From positions 1 through 18,545 of the forward strand of contig CAKPOI010000029.1 of the NCBI GenBank assembly GCA_934169775.1: a stretch of 18,545 nt of DNA. Reading direction: 5' to 3'. This DNA comes from an uncultured Clostridia bacterium (GTDB lineage: Bacteria; Bacillota; Clostridia; TANB77; CAG-508). A model generated the notes under the pieces. That model was given only the letters and a program-made list of their open reading frames with translations. It did not search any database and was not told the DNA's origin. Made by a program: the position numbers and the translations under genes. Shown here piece after piece: positions 7,762 through 15,205 of the stretch. Position 1 is the stretch's first letter. Each line of letters starts with the position of its first letter.

Positions 7762-8136
7762 ATGGATTTTGATATAGAGAAATTTAGTTATCGCTTAATT
7801 GTTTTAATGGAAGACTTTAATATGCGCCAAATTGATTTATCTAAGAAAATTGGAATTTCCAATGTAACTATTTCTAGATATTTAAGTGGTGATAGAATTC
7901 CTCGTTTAGATGTAATAACAAAAATTGCCTCTGCATTTAATGTATCTATTGACTATCTACTTGGTCTTTCAGATAACAAAAATGGTGAAAATGCTAATAC
8001 TAATACAGATGTTGATATTGCTTTATTAGCTAAAAATTTATATGATCTTGACGGAAACAGTCATTTATCTAAAAAACAAATTGAATTAATAAAAAATTTA
8101 CTGATGGCTAATAAAAGCTTTATATTATCAGCATAA
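7762..8136 (+). CDS. XRE/Cro-family helix-turn-helix transcriptional regulator
   Basis: A 124-residue protein with an N-terminal HTH_3 domain at about 9-65. The recognition-helix region reads QIDLSKKIGISNVTISRYLSG, in short overlapping parts, and is followed by the family-typical IPRLDVITKIA and IDYLLG. The C-terminal half (about 66-124) has no recognised domain; it could form a dimer interface. The ATG has a perfect AGGAGG (7751-7756) five bases upstream. It is the last plus-strand gene before the convergent Ter-like block and ends in a shared hairpin terminator. It could be a regulator tied to that island or an ordinary host gene; proximity alone does not decide. The direct repeats and palindrome in its promoter suggest self-regulation. 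Confidence 0.9.
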   Translation: MDFDIEKFSYRLIVLMEDFNMRQIDLSKKIGISNVTISRYLSGDRIPRLDVITKIASAFNVSIDYLLGLSDNKNGENANTNTDVDIALLAKNLYDLDGNSHLSKKQIELIKNLLMANKSFILSA

Positions 8137-8157
8137 ATCAACATTGAGGAATATGTA

Positions 8158-8202
8158 AAAAAAGAAGATTTTAACACAACTAGTATTAAAATCTTCTTTT
8201 TT
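8158..8202. terminator. Bidirectional rho-independent terminator
   Basis: A perfect 17-bp inverted repeat (8158-8174 and 8186-8202) encloses an 11-base loop. The stem has A-rich and T-rich ends, so it gives a U-tract on both strands. It sits between the XRE gene and the convergent kinase gene and can end both transcripts. Confidence 0.85.
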
Positions 8203-8242
8203 GTTGACAAATCAATTTAAGATTTGAAATAACATTTAAAAA

Positions 8243-11200
8243 TTACGCTTCATGACCATACAAACTTTCATATTGCTCCTTTAATAATGGAACAAGGCTT
8301 TCTCTATTATCCCCTTCAAAGATAGCCAAAAATTTATCTTTTAAGTCCTCATTCATCCAATCCCAAGGTTCTGCAATTGCCGGAAGTAGAATGTCATAAT
8401 CACCAAGAACAGAAATCCTTTTTTCCATTCTCGTAACAACATCCATAACCTTATGCTTTTTTACATACTTTCCTTTAAATGGATGAACATGAGTTAAATA
8501 ATAAAAACATTGTATTGCATAGGAATACCAATCATCTTTCATTTCTATTTTGCCATTCTTTTGAGAAATAGGATCCACAAAAGTCCTTGTTAAAGCTTCT
8601 GGAACAATATTATCAATACCCATTCCATCAAAATCTAAGAAGTAAACATCTTTATTAGAATCAAATAACACATTTCCTCCATTCAAATCTCCAATAAAAA
8701 TACCAACCTTTGAATGTAATGCTTCGATTCCTTCACCCATGGTTATAAGAATTTCTAATATATCTTTTCGTGTAAATCCCAATTTTTTTAGAATACTAAC
8801 ATCTCTTAACACCATTATCTCATTTCCATCTACTCTTTTCATAGTATATGCTAATTTACCATCTTCACTATCAAAAAATAACTCTTTTGGAATAATATAA
8901 TGATATTTAAGATTTTCAAGGTTTTCTGTTTCTAAAATTTTCCTTTTTGCTAACACCTTAGAAATAACTTCAATTTTAAACATGATGTCAATATCTTTAT
9001 TGAATACTTTTAAAACCTTATCATCATCAAAAGAATAAATTTCAGCTTCTCCTCCTTTGCCAATAAGTTTACGATTTTCTAGCATTTCATCCAAATCTTT
9101 ACTCTTAGTATTCAAAAAAAGATTAGAACATTTAGAGCAAAACGTTGAGTTATTATCATAATAAATCTTGTGCAATTTACAGTACTTTTTATTGTTTTCA
9201 ATATAAAGCTTTAATTTTGTTTCGATACTATTCAAACTTTGATCCAAAAGCCAATTAGATTTTAAATCAATGTTTGAATCATTTTTAATTACATTTTTAA
9301 TGTAATCTACACAAAAAGATAAAGTTTTTTTACTAGTTTCTTTATAGTACCAAAATTCCACATTCACCAATTGAACATTTTCCTTAAAATCTTTAATAAA
9401 AAACACATCTGTAAAAGGATTAGCTATCAGCTCCATATCATTTTCATCAAAACACTTTATCTGTTCAACTAATTTTTGAAGTAATGTAACTCTAATTCGA
9501 TTATTAATTTTTTCATTATTAATCTCAACACATCTATCTTCCGAAAAATCTACCCATTTATATACATATCCTATAAAAATATTATCTTTAAAAGCTTTTT
9601 TTTCTGGAAGAAAAGCATCTTGATTTAATATAGAACTAATAGAATTACCATAGCTTTTTTGTTTTACAAAATAATCAATGTTTTTTTCTAACTGTTCAAT
9701 CTGAGATTTATCACTAAAACTAGAAAATTTATAAGTCTTTAAGCAATATGAAGTACCAAAAACCGAGTAATGAACCGCATATTTATCCTCAAAAACTTTT
9801 GTTAAATTTCCCTCTACTTTTGGTGTAACAAAAAATTTTGTTTTACTACAAATTGGACAACCTTTTTCTTTATTATAATAAATTAGATGTTCTTTACAAA
9901 ATTCATTAAAAAAGTCTTCTGAATGCAAATACAAATAGTGATAATAATAACCATAACGTTCATTTAATCCCCTTAATTTGTAGCAGTTTAATTCGTTTCC
10001 ATATTCATTCATAAGAAATCTTTCATAAATTTCATAAAAGAATTTAGATAGACATTGATCTACACTTTCATTACTCATTTTAACAAGGTTAAAAAAGTCT
10101 AAAGAATTTGAAAATACAATATCACCACTATCTGTTACACTTAACTTTTCCTCAATCTTTGCATTTTTGCAATTTTTCCTTCCATAAAAAGATTTTAAAA
10201 TCTTTTTCAAATTTCTAAAGAATTCAAGAATGTCTATAAAACTTTCAAATTTTTTTTCTAACACTGGAGTAGCAGTTATATAACTTTTTTTAAATACATA
10301 TCCTATAGGTGTTTGATTAAAATCTAAAACTACATTCTCAACTTTCTCTTTTATATTAAATATATCATTACTTTCAGCATCTTTAAGAAAATCATTGAAT
10401 TCTTTTATATCTTTAAGAAAGAAGTAAAAATCAGACTTTTTTCTATAAATTTTAATATTTCCTTCAAACACAATATAAGCAGAAGTTTCCTCTATTATTT
10501 TATTTTCCTCTTTCATTGCTTCTACATCTGCTATAAAGCATTTCCGAAAAGCATATGTCTCCGTATTCATAGAACTTTTAATTATGGCTTTTGTTAAACT
10601 TTTCCTTGTAACTATTCTATTAAAAAAACACGAATCACCTTCTTTATAGTATTTATAACATTCCATAACTATTGGTATATCTTTTTTAGAATCTGATTCA
10701 TAAAAAATACCCTTATTTTTTAATAGCTTATCAAAAAAATCCTTTACTTCCTCCAAACCTCCAGGAAATCCATAATCATTGCAAAAAATTGTAAATAAGC
10801 ATTTATTCGTAACACCTGAAATTTCATCTTCATCAAGCTTACCAATACTACTAAAAAGAGATAAAAAACCTGATAATGTATGACAATTATTTATTTCAAA
10901 TTTTTCCTTAGATAAATAATATTCTTTGGCTTCTAATGAATATAAAATTTGCAGCATGGAAAAGAAATTCATAATTCGTTTGTCAGCAGATTTATCATAA
11001 TATTCATTATCTACCTTTTTACAATCAGCACTAAAAGAAAAGATTCTTTCCGCTCCTGCCGCAAACTTATTAATTGTCATATTAAAATCTAAGAATTTAA
11101 AGCTTATATTTTTGCTATAAAATTCTTTAATATTTTCATAACATGCTTTTCCTAATTCAGAATCCCGAATAATTACAACCATTTTCTTTTCTTTACTATT

Positions 11201-11302
11201 ATAAAAAATCCCTTCTCTATTGTCATTACTCAAATTCTGATAATCATGTGAATGTTCTACAAAATTATAATATGGTAAAAAAAATAACCTCTTTATACTC
11301 AT
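8243..11302 (-). CDS. Large protein kinase with zinc ribbons; TerY-P triad-type kinase
   Basis: A protein of about 1019 residues. The C-terminal kinase domain (about 740-1000) has a glycine loop IGKGGEAEIY, Lys765 in VLKVF, a catalytic loop GDLNGGN with Asp872 and Asn877, and DFD (890-892) in place of DFG; all are compatible with activity. Two zinc-ribbon signatures precede kinase-like segments: C469-x2-H472-x9-C482-x2-C485 and C708-x2-H711-x10-C722-x2-C725. Residues about 270-420 and 500-660 look like degenerate kinase lobes (PIGYVFKK, FIGYVYKW; possible remnants SVTDSGDIVFS and NPFTDVFFIKD). Residues 1-260 match nothing I know. The ATG at 11302 has AAAGGA 9 bases upstream; an in-frame TTG lies three codons earlier. 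It is the last gene of the PP2C-vWA operon and probably the writer opposing the phosphatase. Kinase domain: confident. Extra modules: inference. Confidence 0.85.
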   Translation of the reverse strand: MSIKRLFFLPYYNFVEHSHDYQNLSNDNREGIFYNSKEKKMVVIIRDSELGKACYENIKEFYSKNISFKFLDFNMTINKFAAGAERIFSFSADCKKVDNEYYDKSADKRIMNFFSMLQILYSLEAKEYYLSKEKFEINNCHTLSGFLSLFSSIGKLDEDEISGVTNKCLFTIFCNDYGFPGGLEEVKDFFDKLLKNKGIFYESDSKKDIPIVMECYKYYKEGDSCFFNRIVTRKSLTKAIIKSSMNTETYAFRKCFIADVEAMKEENKIIEETSAYIVFEGNIKIYRKKSDFYFFLKDIKEFNDFLKDAESNDIFNIKEKVENVVLDFNQTPIGYVFKKSYITATPVLEKKFESFIDILEFFRNLKKILKSFYGRKNCKNAKIEEKLSVTDSGDIVFSNSLDFFNLVKMSNESVDQCLSKFFYEIYERFLMNEYGNELNCYKLRGLNERYGYYYHYLYLHSEDFFNEFCKEHLIYYNKEKGCPICSKTKFFVTPKVEGNLTKVFEDKYAVHYSVFGTSYCLKTYKFSSFSDKSQIEQLEKNIDYFVKQKSYGNSISSILNQDAFLPEKKAFKDNIFIGYVYKWVDFSEDRCVEINNEKINNRIRVTLLQKLVEQIKCFDENDMELIANPFTDVFFIKDFKENVQLVNVEFWYYKETSKKTLSFCVDYIKNVIKNDSNIDLKSNWLLDQSLNSIETKLKLYIENNKKYCKLHKIYYDNNSTFCSKCSNLFLNTKSKDLDEMLENRKLIGKGGEAEIYSFDDDKVLKVFNKDIDIMFKIEVISKVLAKRKILETENLENLKYHYIIPKELFFDSEDGKLAYTMKRVDGNEIMVLRDVSILKKLGFTRKDILEILITMGEGIEALHSKVGIFIGDLNGGNVLFDSNKDVYFLDFDGMGIDNIVPEALTRTFVDPISQKNGKIEMKDDWYSYAIQCFYYLTHVHPFKGKYVKKHKVMDVVTRMEKRISVLGDYDILLPAIAEPWDWMNEDLKDKFLAIFEGDNRESLVPLLKEQYESLYGHEA

Positions 11303-11337
11303 ATTTTTCAATCCTTTCTAGACAAGAACGTTTTGCC

Positions 11338-11370
11338 ATAAGTTAGAGGATAAAATATCCCCTAACTTAT
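11338..11370 (-). other. Strong RNA hairpin between the vWA and kinase genes
   Basis: A 15-bp inverted repeat (11338-11352 and 11356-11370) has one G-U pair and a three-base loop. It lies in the gap after the vWA stop codon. On the minus strand it is not followed by a U-tract, so it is not a standard terminator. It may stabilise or process the mRNA, or lower kinase expression relative to the upstream genes. Confidence 0.75.
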
Positions 11371-11388
11371 ATGCAAAAATAAAATTGT

Positions 11389-12077
11389 TTACATCTGATT
11401 AAACCAGTCATCATCATCTAAAGCCTGTGCTGTAGTATTAGAATATGTACTACTTTTTCCTACCTGACTAAAGAAATTGGAACCTAAAGAAACATAGCTT
11501 TTTGACTGCTCTTTACAAGATTCTGAAAGTTCAACTCCAAAGAAGCTTACTAAATCATCTGTATCAATATTAGCCATAAATCCCATTTTTTTGCCATATT
11601 CAGATGAAATAGCCTCTCCAAATGCAACAAAAGCTGTTGTAATTCCTGCATAATTCATCTTTTCTATTTCTTCTTTTCCACATTCATATGGAAGTTCATC
11701 TCCATAAGCCTCTCCATCTGATAATAATACAAAAGTCATTCTAGGAATCACATTAGTAGCTTTCACGACTTTTTTCATATACTTTTTCAATTTTTTATGA
11801 GCTTCAACTATAGCTGTATTAAGCCATGTGCCACCATCAGTATAATAATCAATTTGTATTTCTTCAATTTTTTTAAATTCTTCAAATTCCATATAATCAG
11901 AAAAAAAGCAAATTGAAACAGCTAAAGAGCTTGATTCCTCAAAGTTTTCGAAGCTTCTAACAAAGTTTTCAATACCTTTCTTAATTTCGTCTTCATTACC
12001 TCCATAGAATTAGATTTGTCAATAAGAAACATAAAAACATTAATATTATCTGATGTAAAATCAATATAATCTGCCAT
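11389..12077 (-). pseudogene. TerY-like vWA-domain protein, frame broken by a one-base shift
   Basis: From the ATG at 12077 (AGGAGG 7 bases upstream) the frame encodes residues 1-26, including a strand ending FMFLIDKSNSME, the DxSxS MIDAS motif with Asp20, Ser22 and Ser24. It then runs to a stop at 11922-11924. The vWA homology continues in the -1 frame from base 12000 (GNEDEIKKGIENF), through TDGGTWL and LLSDGEAYGD, to the stop at 11389. Joined, the protein would have 229 residues with a complete MIDAS, as in TerY-like proteins. Restoring one G in the GAGG near 12000 would repair the frame. No slippery heptamer is visible, so programmed frameshifting is unlikely; a recent mutation or a sequencing error is more likely. 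Its place between the orphan gene and the kinase fits a TerY-P triad. Confidence 0.8.
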
Positions 12078-12110
12078 ATTAGCTCCTCCTGAATATAAAC
12101 TTTAATCTTA

Positions 12111-13613
12111 TTAAATGTTTTCATTACCATGCAAATCTGTATTCTCTCTTAAACATTTACTAACATTTGGTAACCCCTCAAAATAAAAACTATTAATAAA
12201 TATCTGATTTTCCAGAATTAAAAAATCAAATTTAAGATTTTTTAGTTCTTCAATTACATCAAATACACCTTTAATGTCTTCATTTAAAGTAAATGCTAAT
12301 AAATATTCCAGATTTACATTTTTAGAATTGCAAACTTTTTCTCTTTTCTTTGCAACTTCTTCTCTACTATATTGATATTTGTCTGCATACTTTTTAATGT
12401 CTTTTTGTAATTCATTAGGTTGTTCTTCTACAAACTGTAAAGTATCAAACATTAACAGCAAGAAGTATATTTCTTTAAAATTCACTCCATTAGAAAGACC
12501 TTCTAAAAATTTTAACATAAGCAATACTTTGCTTTCATGATTAGTAGCAAAAATTTTAGTCAATTCGAATTTAGTTTCAGTCAAAGGAATGTCTAATACA
12601 TCTTCTTCACCTATTTCAATTTTCATTGATACTAACAAATTTACTCTTTGTTTTTGTCCTGTTTTATCATTTAGCATAGTAATTACAGTTGTTTCATAAT
12701 TCAGAAATTCCTTCCAAAACTGCTTTTTAAAAAGAAAATCCTTCTCATAAAAAACTTTAGCAAGAAGTTCTTCTTTCTGCTTATCTAAAATTTTTCTCAA
12801 GTCATCATCAAAAGAAAAAGTCTTACCACACAATTCCACTGATATTTCTTCTGAAATAAAAGCAAAAAAAGCATTTCTATAATTAAAATTTCTAAAATTA
12901 TTAACTAAAGTTAAATTTTTTATTATATTTTCCGGTACATCATTTGAGTTTCTTATCATAACCTTTAAAATCAAGTATTCTGCATAAGACATCAAATCTA
13001 CCAACCGCTCTTTAAGCTGTTTATCCATAAGAATCAAATCACATTGTTCAAACTCTTTTAGAATTTCAAAAAGTCTATTTTCAGCTTTTTTTACTTGTGA
13101 AATTGCTTTATCCTTTTCATCTTTCTTATTATGAACTATAGAAACATTATATAGGATATTCAATTTTACAATTAAATTTTGTATCTTTTCGGAAATAAAA
13201 CTAAACCTTACTTGTTTGTTTAAAAAATATTCAACATCTCTTTCAAGTTTAACTATCTCCCCTGTTTTAGAACCATCTATTTCTGGATCTATTTCAAAAG
13301 TAAAATCTTTTTGAGAATCATTTAATGTCTGAAAATACACATTTCTTAAATTTTGAATTCTTTTTAAGAAATTCTTATATTCTTCTGGAAAACTTTTCTC
13401 AGCAAATTTTATTTCCTGTTCTAGAACATATAATCTTTTTGAAATTGTCCTTTTCCCTAATTTTATTTTTTTGTCTGTTTCCTCTGTTTCTAAATTGAGC
13501 ACTTCAAAATTATTTTCTATTTTTTCTACATTTTCTTTTTCTTCTTCATCTTCAAATATTATTTGCAGATGCTCTAAAAAGAAATTTTTTATCCGTAAAA
13601 AAAAGTCCATCAT
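12111..13613 (-). CDS. Unrecognised 500-residue, mostly helical protein of the TerY-P-like operon
   Basis: I do not recognise this protein. It has 500 residues, no signal peptide and no convincing membrane helix; the first 25 residues alternate aromatic and basic residues (MMDFFLRIKNFF...) and could be an amphipathic helix. An acidic segment follows (about 22-46, EDEEEKENVEKIENN), then long charged, heptad-like stretches at about 55-110 and 150-210 that suggest coiled coil. The rest is predicted mainly helical by eye. No catalytic motif or cysteine pair was seen. The first of two tandem ATGs is used, with AGAGG 8 bases upstream. It lies 53 bases after the degenerate vWA gene and 33 bases before the TerY-like gene, firmly inside the operon, so it is probably a structural or scaffold partner; that role is inference. 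Confidence 0.8.
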   Translation of the reverse strand: MMDFFLRIKNFFLEHLQIIFEDEEEKENVEKIENNFEVLNLETEETDKKIKLGKRTISKRLYVLEQEIKFAEKSFPEEYKNFLKRIQNLRNVYFQTLNDSQKDFTFEIDPEIDGSKTGEIVKLERDVEYFLNKQVRFSFISEKIQNLIVKLNILYNVSIVHNKKDEKDKAISQVKKAENRLFEILKEFEQCDLILMDKQLKERLVDLMSYAEYLILKVMIRNSNDVPENIIKNLTLVNNFRNFNYRNAFFAFISEEISVELCGKTFSFDDDLRKILDKQKEELLAKVFYEKDFLFKKQFWKEFLNYETTVITMLNDKTGQKQRVNLLVSMKIEIGEEDVLDIPLTETKFELTKIFATNHESKVLLMLKFLEGLSNGVNFKEIYFLLLMFDTLQFVEEQPNELQKDIKKYADKYQYSREEVAKKREKVCNSKNVNLEYLLAFTLNEDIKGVFDVIEELKNLKFDFLILENQIFINSFYFEGLPNVSKCLRENTDLHGNENI

Positions 13614-13666
13614 AGCTATAACCTCTCTGAATTTTAAATTTTTACCAATAGTTATTTAAAGCAATC

Positions 13667-14416
13667 TTATCTAGAAATTGATCCAATAGATCTAAAGCCC
13701 AATTCTGCTACCTCCAAAAAAGAAGCTTCTGTAAGACAAAAATATTTGCTACTTACATTGAATTTTCCAAACATTTCATCACAAATATCAATTGCCTCAA
13801 TTTTTGAAGTTTTAGAACCTGTGTCAATACCTCTACCAAATGCAATACATTCTATTTTGTCTATTCTAATTTTTTTAGTTGGTAGTTCTATAACTTTAAA
13901 ATAGTTATCTTTCATAGTCTCTTCAAGTAATTTTAATGCATCATAAAACACTGCTTCTTGCCCAAGTATATCTCTACAAAAAACTTTGTGTTCATTTAAT
14001 AAATTTACATTAAAAAGTTTACTTTTTTTAACTACTCTACCATAATTTATAAAAATTACTTCTCCATTAACCGTCAAACTATTTACAATCTTTTTTATAA
14101 TTGCTTCACTATGCTGCATTAAATTTGTATTTTCTATAAATATAATTGTAAGCTTAGTTTTCTCTACCGGTTTATTTGCAAGATAAGTAAATTCTTGGGT
14201 TTTATCTACAGTCTCTTTAACATCTTGTTTTTCTGGAAACTTTGTATTGCTTTTTATATCTGCCTCATTTTTAACAGTTGCATCTTTGTCATTTTTCGTT
14301 ACATTGCTATTTGTCTTTACCTTATCATTGTCTTTTTCTTTACTGCAATCTTTTGAAAAAATCGTATTAAGATTTAGAAATCCCTTTTTCACGTCATTAT
14401 CCCTCCTGTTATCCAT
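13667..14416 (-). CDS. vWA-like protein with degenerate metal site and disordered N-terminus
   Basis: A 249-residue protein in two parts. Residues 1-85 are rich in Lys, Asp, Asn and Thr and look disordered, a possible phosphorylation tail. Residues about 87-245 read like a vWA domain: a hydrophobic strand TIIFIENTNLM where the DxSxS motif should be (95-99 is E-N-T-N-L), a following helix, strand GEVIFINYG, and a late IECIAFGRGID strand like the vWA core. With Leu at the last position the metal site is probably lost, so it may bind its partner in a constitutive way. The ATG overlaps the phosphatase stop by 8 bases (coupled translation). A GTG at 14392 has a better AGGAGG 9 bases upstream and is an alternative start. 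The vWA call rests on pattern only. Confidence 0.72.
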   Translation of the reverse strand: MDNRRDNDVKKGFLNLNTIFSKDCSKEKDNDKVKTNSNVTKNDKDATVKNEADIKSNTKFPEKQDVKETVDKTQEFTYLANKPVEKTKLTIIFIENTNLMQHSEAIIKKIVNSLTVNGEVIFINYGRVVKKSKLFNVNLLNEHKVFCRDILGQEAVFYDALKLLEETMKDNYFKVIELPTKKIRIDKIECIAFGRGIDTGSKTSKIEAIDICDEMFGKFNVSSKYFCLTEASFLEVAELGFRSIGSISR

Positions 14417-15080
14417 TTACAAAGGCTCCAATTGTCACATCATCATAAAAAGATTTATGTAACTCTTCAATTTGCATTTTTAAAAGTTTATCACATTTTA
14501 TGACATCTTCATCCTCAATTTTAGCCAAACCTGTGACTACTGGTACTATTCCATCTGTTGCAATTCCAATATTGGAAAAACTCTTTTTGCTAAAATGAAG
14601 TGTTTTAAAATCATGATCCAAAAACTGTGAATAACTCCTACAAAACCTGTACGCATAATATGGTGGACATTTTCCATAATAAAACTTCATATAACTTATT
14701 CTTCTTTTTTTATTTTGAGAGACAACATAGCCATCTCCAAATATTTTAACAATGAATTTTTCTTCATCTTGAAATAATGCAATAATAGTAAAAAGCAAGT
14801 TATCCATTATAAAGTTCTCTAATTTTTCATCTGTATAATATGGTCTAAACATTTGGATAATATTATTAAAAGTTTCTTCAACATTATCCTCAAATTTTTC
14901 TACGTTATCCCAATCCTCCTTTCTTTTAAGTAATTGTGCAAATAATTTTGTTCCTACCTCAGAATATTTTGCTCCAGAACACCCATCTAAAATGACTATT
15001 GCCCGTGAGCTTTCAATTCCAAAGTCTTGATTATTGATTCCGTCAACAAAATGACCAAATCCCTGACTTGTTATAATCAT
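14409..15080 (-). CDS. PP2C-family Ser/Thr protein phosphatase
   Basis: A 223-residue minimal PP2C. Metal-binding aspartates sit in the expected order: Asp19 in NNQDF, Asp32 in VILDGCSGA, Asp176 in IATDG, and Asp213/Asp214 in FYDDVTIGAF. The strand FIVKIFGDG (109-117) fits the GDS/GDG motif of the fold. It is shorter than typical PP2C (about 240-260), as seen for triad phosphatases. The ATG at 15080 has AAAGGAGA upstream; an ATG five bases earlier is followed at once by a stop. It is the first gene of the operon with its own promoter at 15126-15154. It should reverse phosphorylation by the kinase encoded at the end of the operon; the shared substrate, perhaps a vWA protein or the 500-residue protein, is not known. 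Confidence 0.88.
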   Translation of the reverse strand: MIITSQGFGHFVDGINNQDFGIESSRAIVILDGCSGAKYSEVGTKLFAQLLKRKEDWDNVEKFEDNVEETFNNIIQMFRPYYTDEKLENFIMDNLLFTIIALFQDEEKFIVKIFGDGYVVSQNKKRRISYMKFYYGKCPPYYAYRFCRSYSQFLDHDFKTLHFSKKSFSNIGIATDGIVPVVTGLAKIEDEDVIKCDKLLKMQIEELHKSFYDDVTIGAFVNG

Positions 15081-15125
15081 AACATAGTCTCCTTTCTTTA
15101 TTATTTGTTTTTACAATGTGTATAC

Positions 15126-15154
15126 ATAATATCACATTTTTATGTAGAATTCAA
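15126..15154 (-). promoter_or_regulatory. Promoter of the phosphatase-vWA-kinase operon
   Basis: Minus-strand -35 TTGAAT (15149-15154), a 17-base spacer and -10 TATTAT (15126-15131). It lies about 45 bases before the phosphatase ATG and just past the telA terminator, so the operon can be expressed independently of telA. Confidence 0.65.
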
Positions 15155-15164
15155 TACTAAAGTA

Positions 15165-15199
15165 GCAAAAAACCAACCTTATCCAGATTGGTTTTTTGT
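15165..15199 (-). terminator. Rho-independent terminator of the telA-like gene
   Basis: AAAAAACCAA and TTGGTTTTTT arms (15188-15197 and 15167-15176) pair in a stem that can be extended by a G-U and a C-G pair around a 7-base loop, with a U-tract on the minus strand. It lies 9 bases past the telA stop codon. Confidence 0.85.
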
Positions 15200-15205
15200 G
15201 TTTTT

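Noticed and set aside
11995..12010. Programmed -1 frameshift in the vWA gene
   Set aside because: No X-XXY-YYZ heptamer and no obvious stimulatory structure were seen; only a Shine-Dalgarno-like GGAGGT lies there, which is not enough.
11922..12077. A free-standing 51-residue protein
   Set aside because: Its first 26 residues are the vWA MIDAS strand and the rest does not resemble a vWA domain, so it is the front part of a frameshifted gene rather than a small gene.
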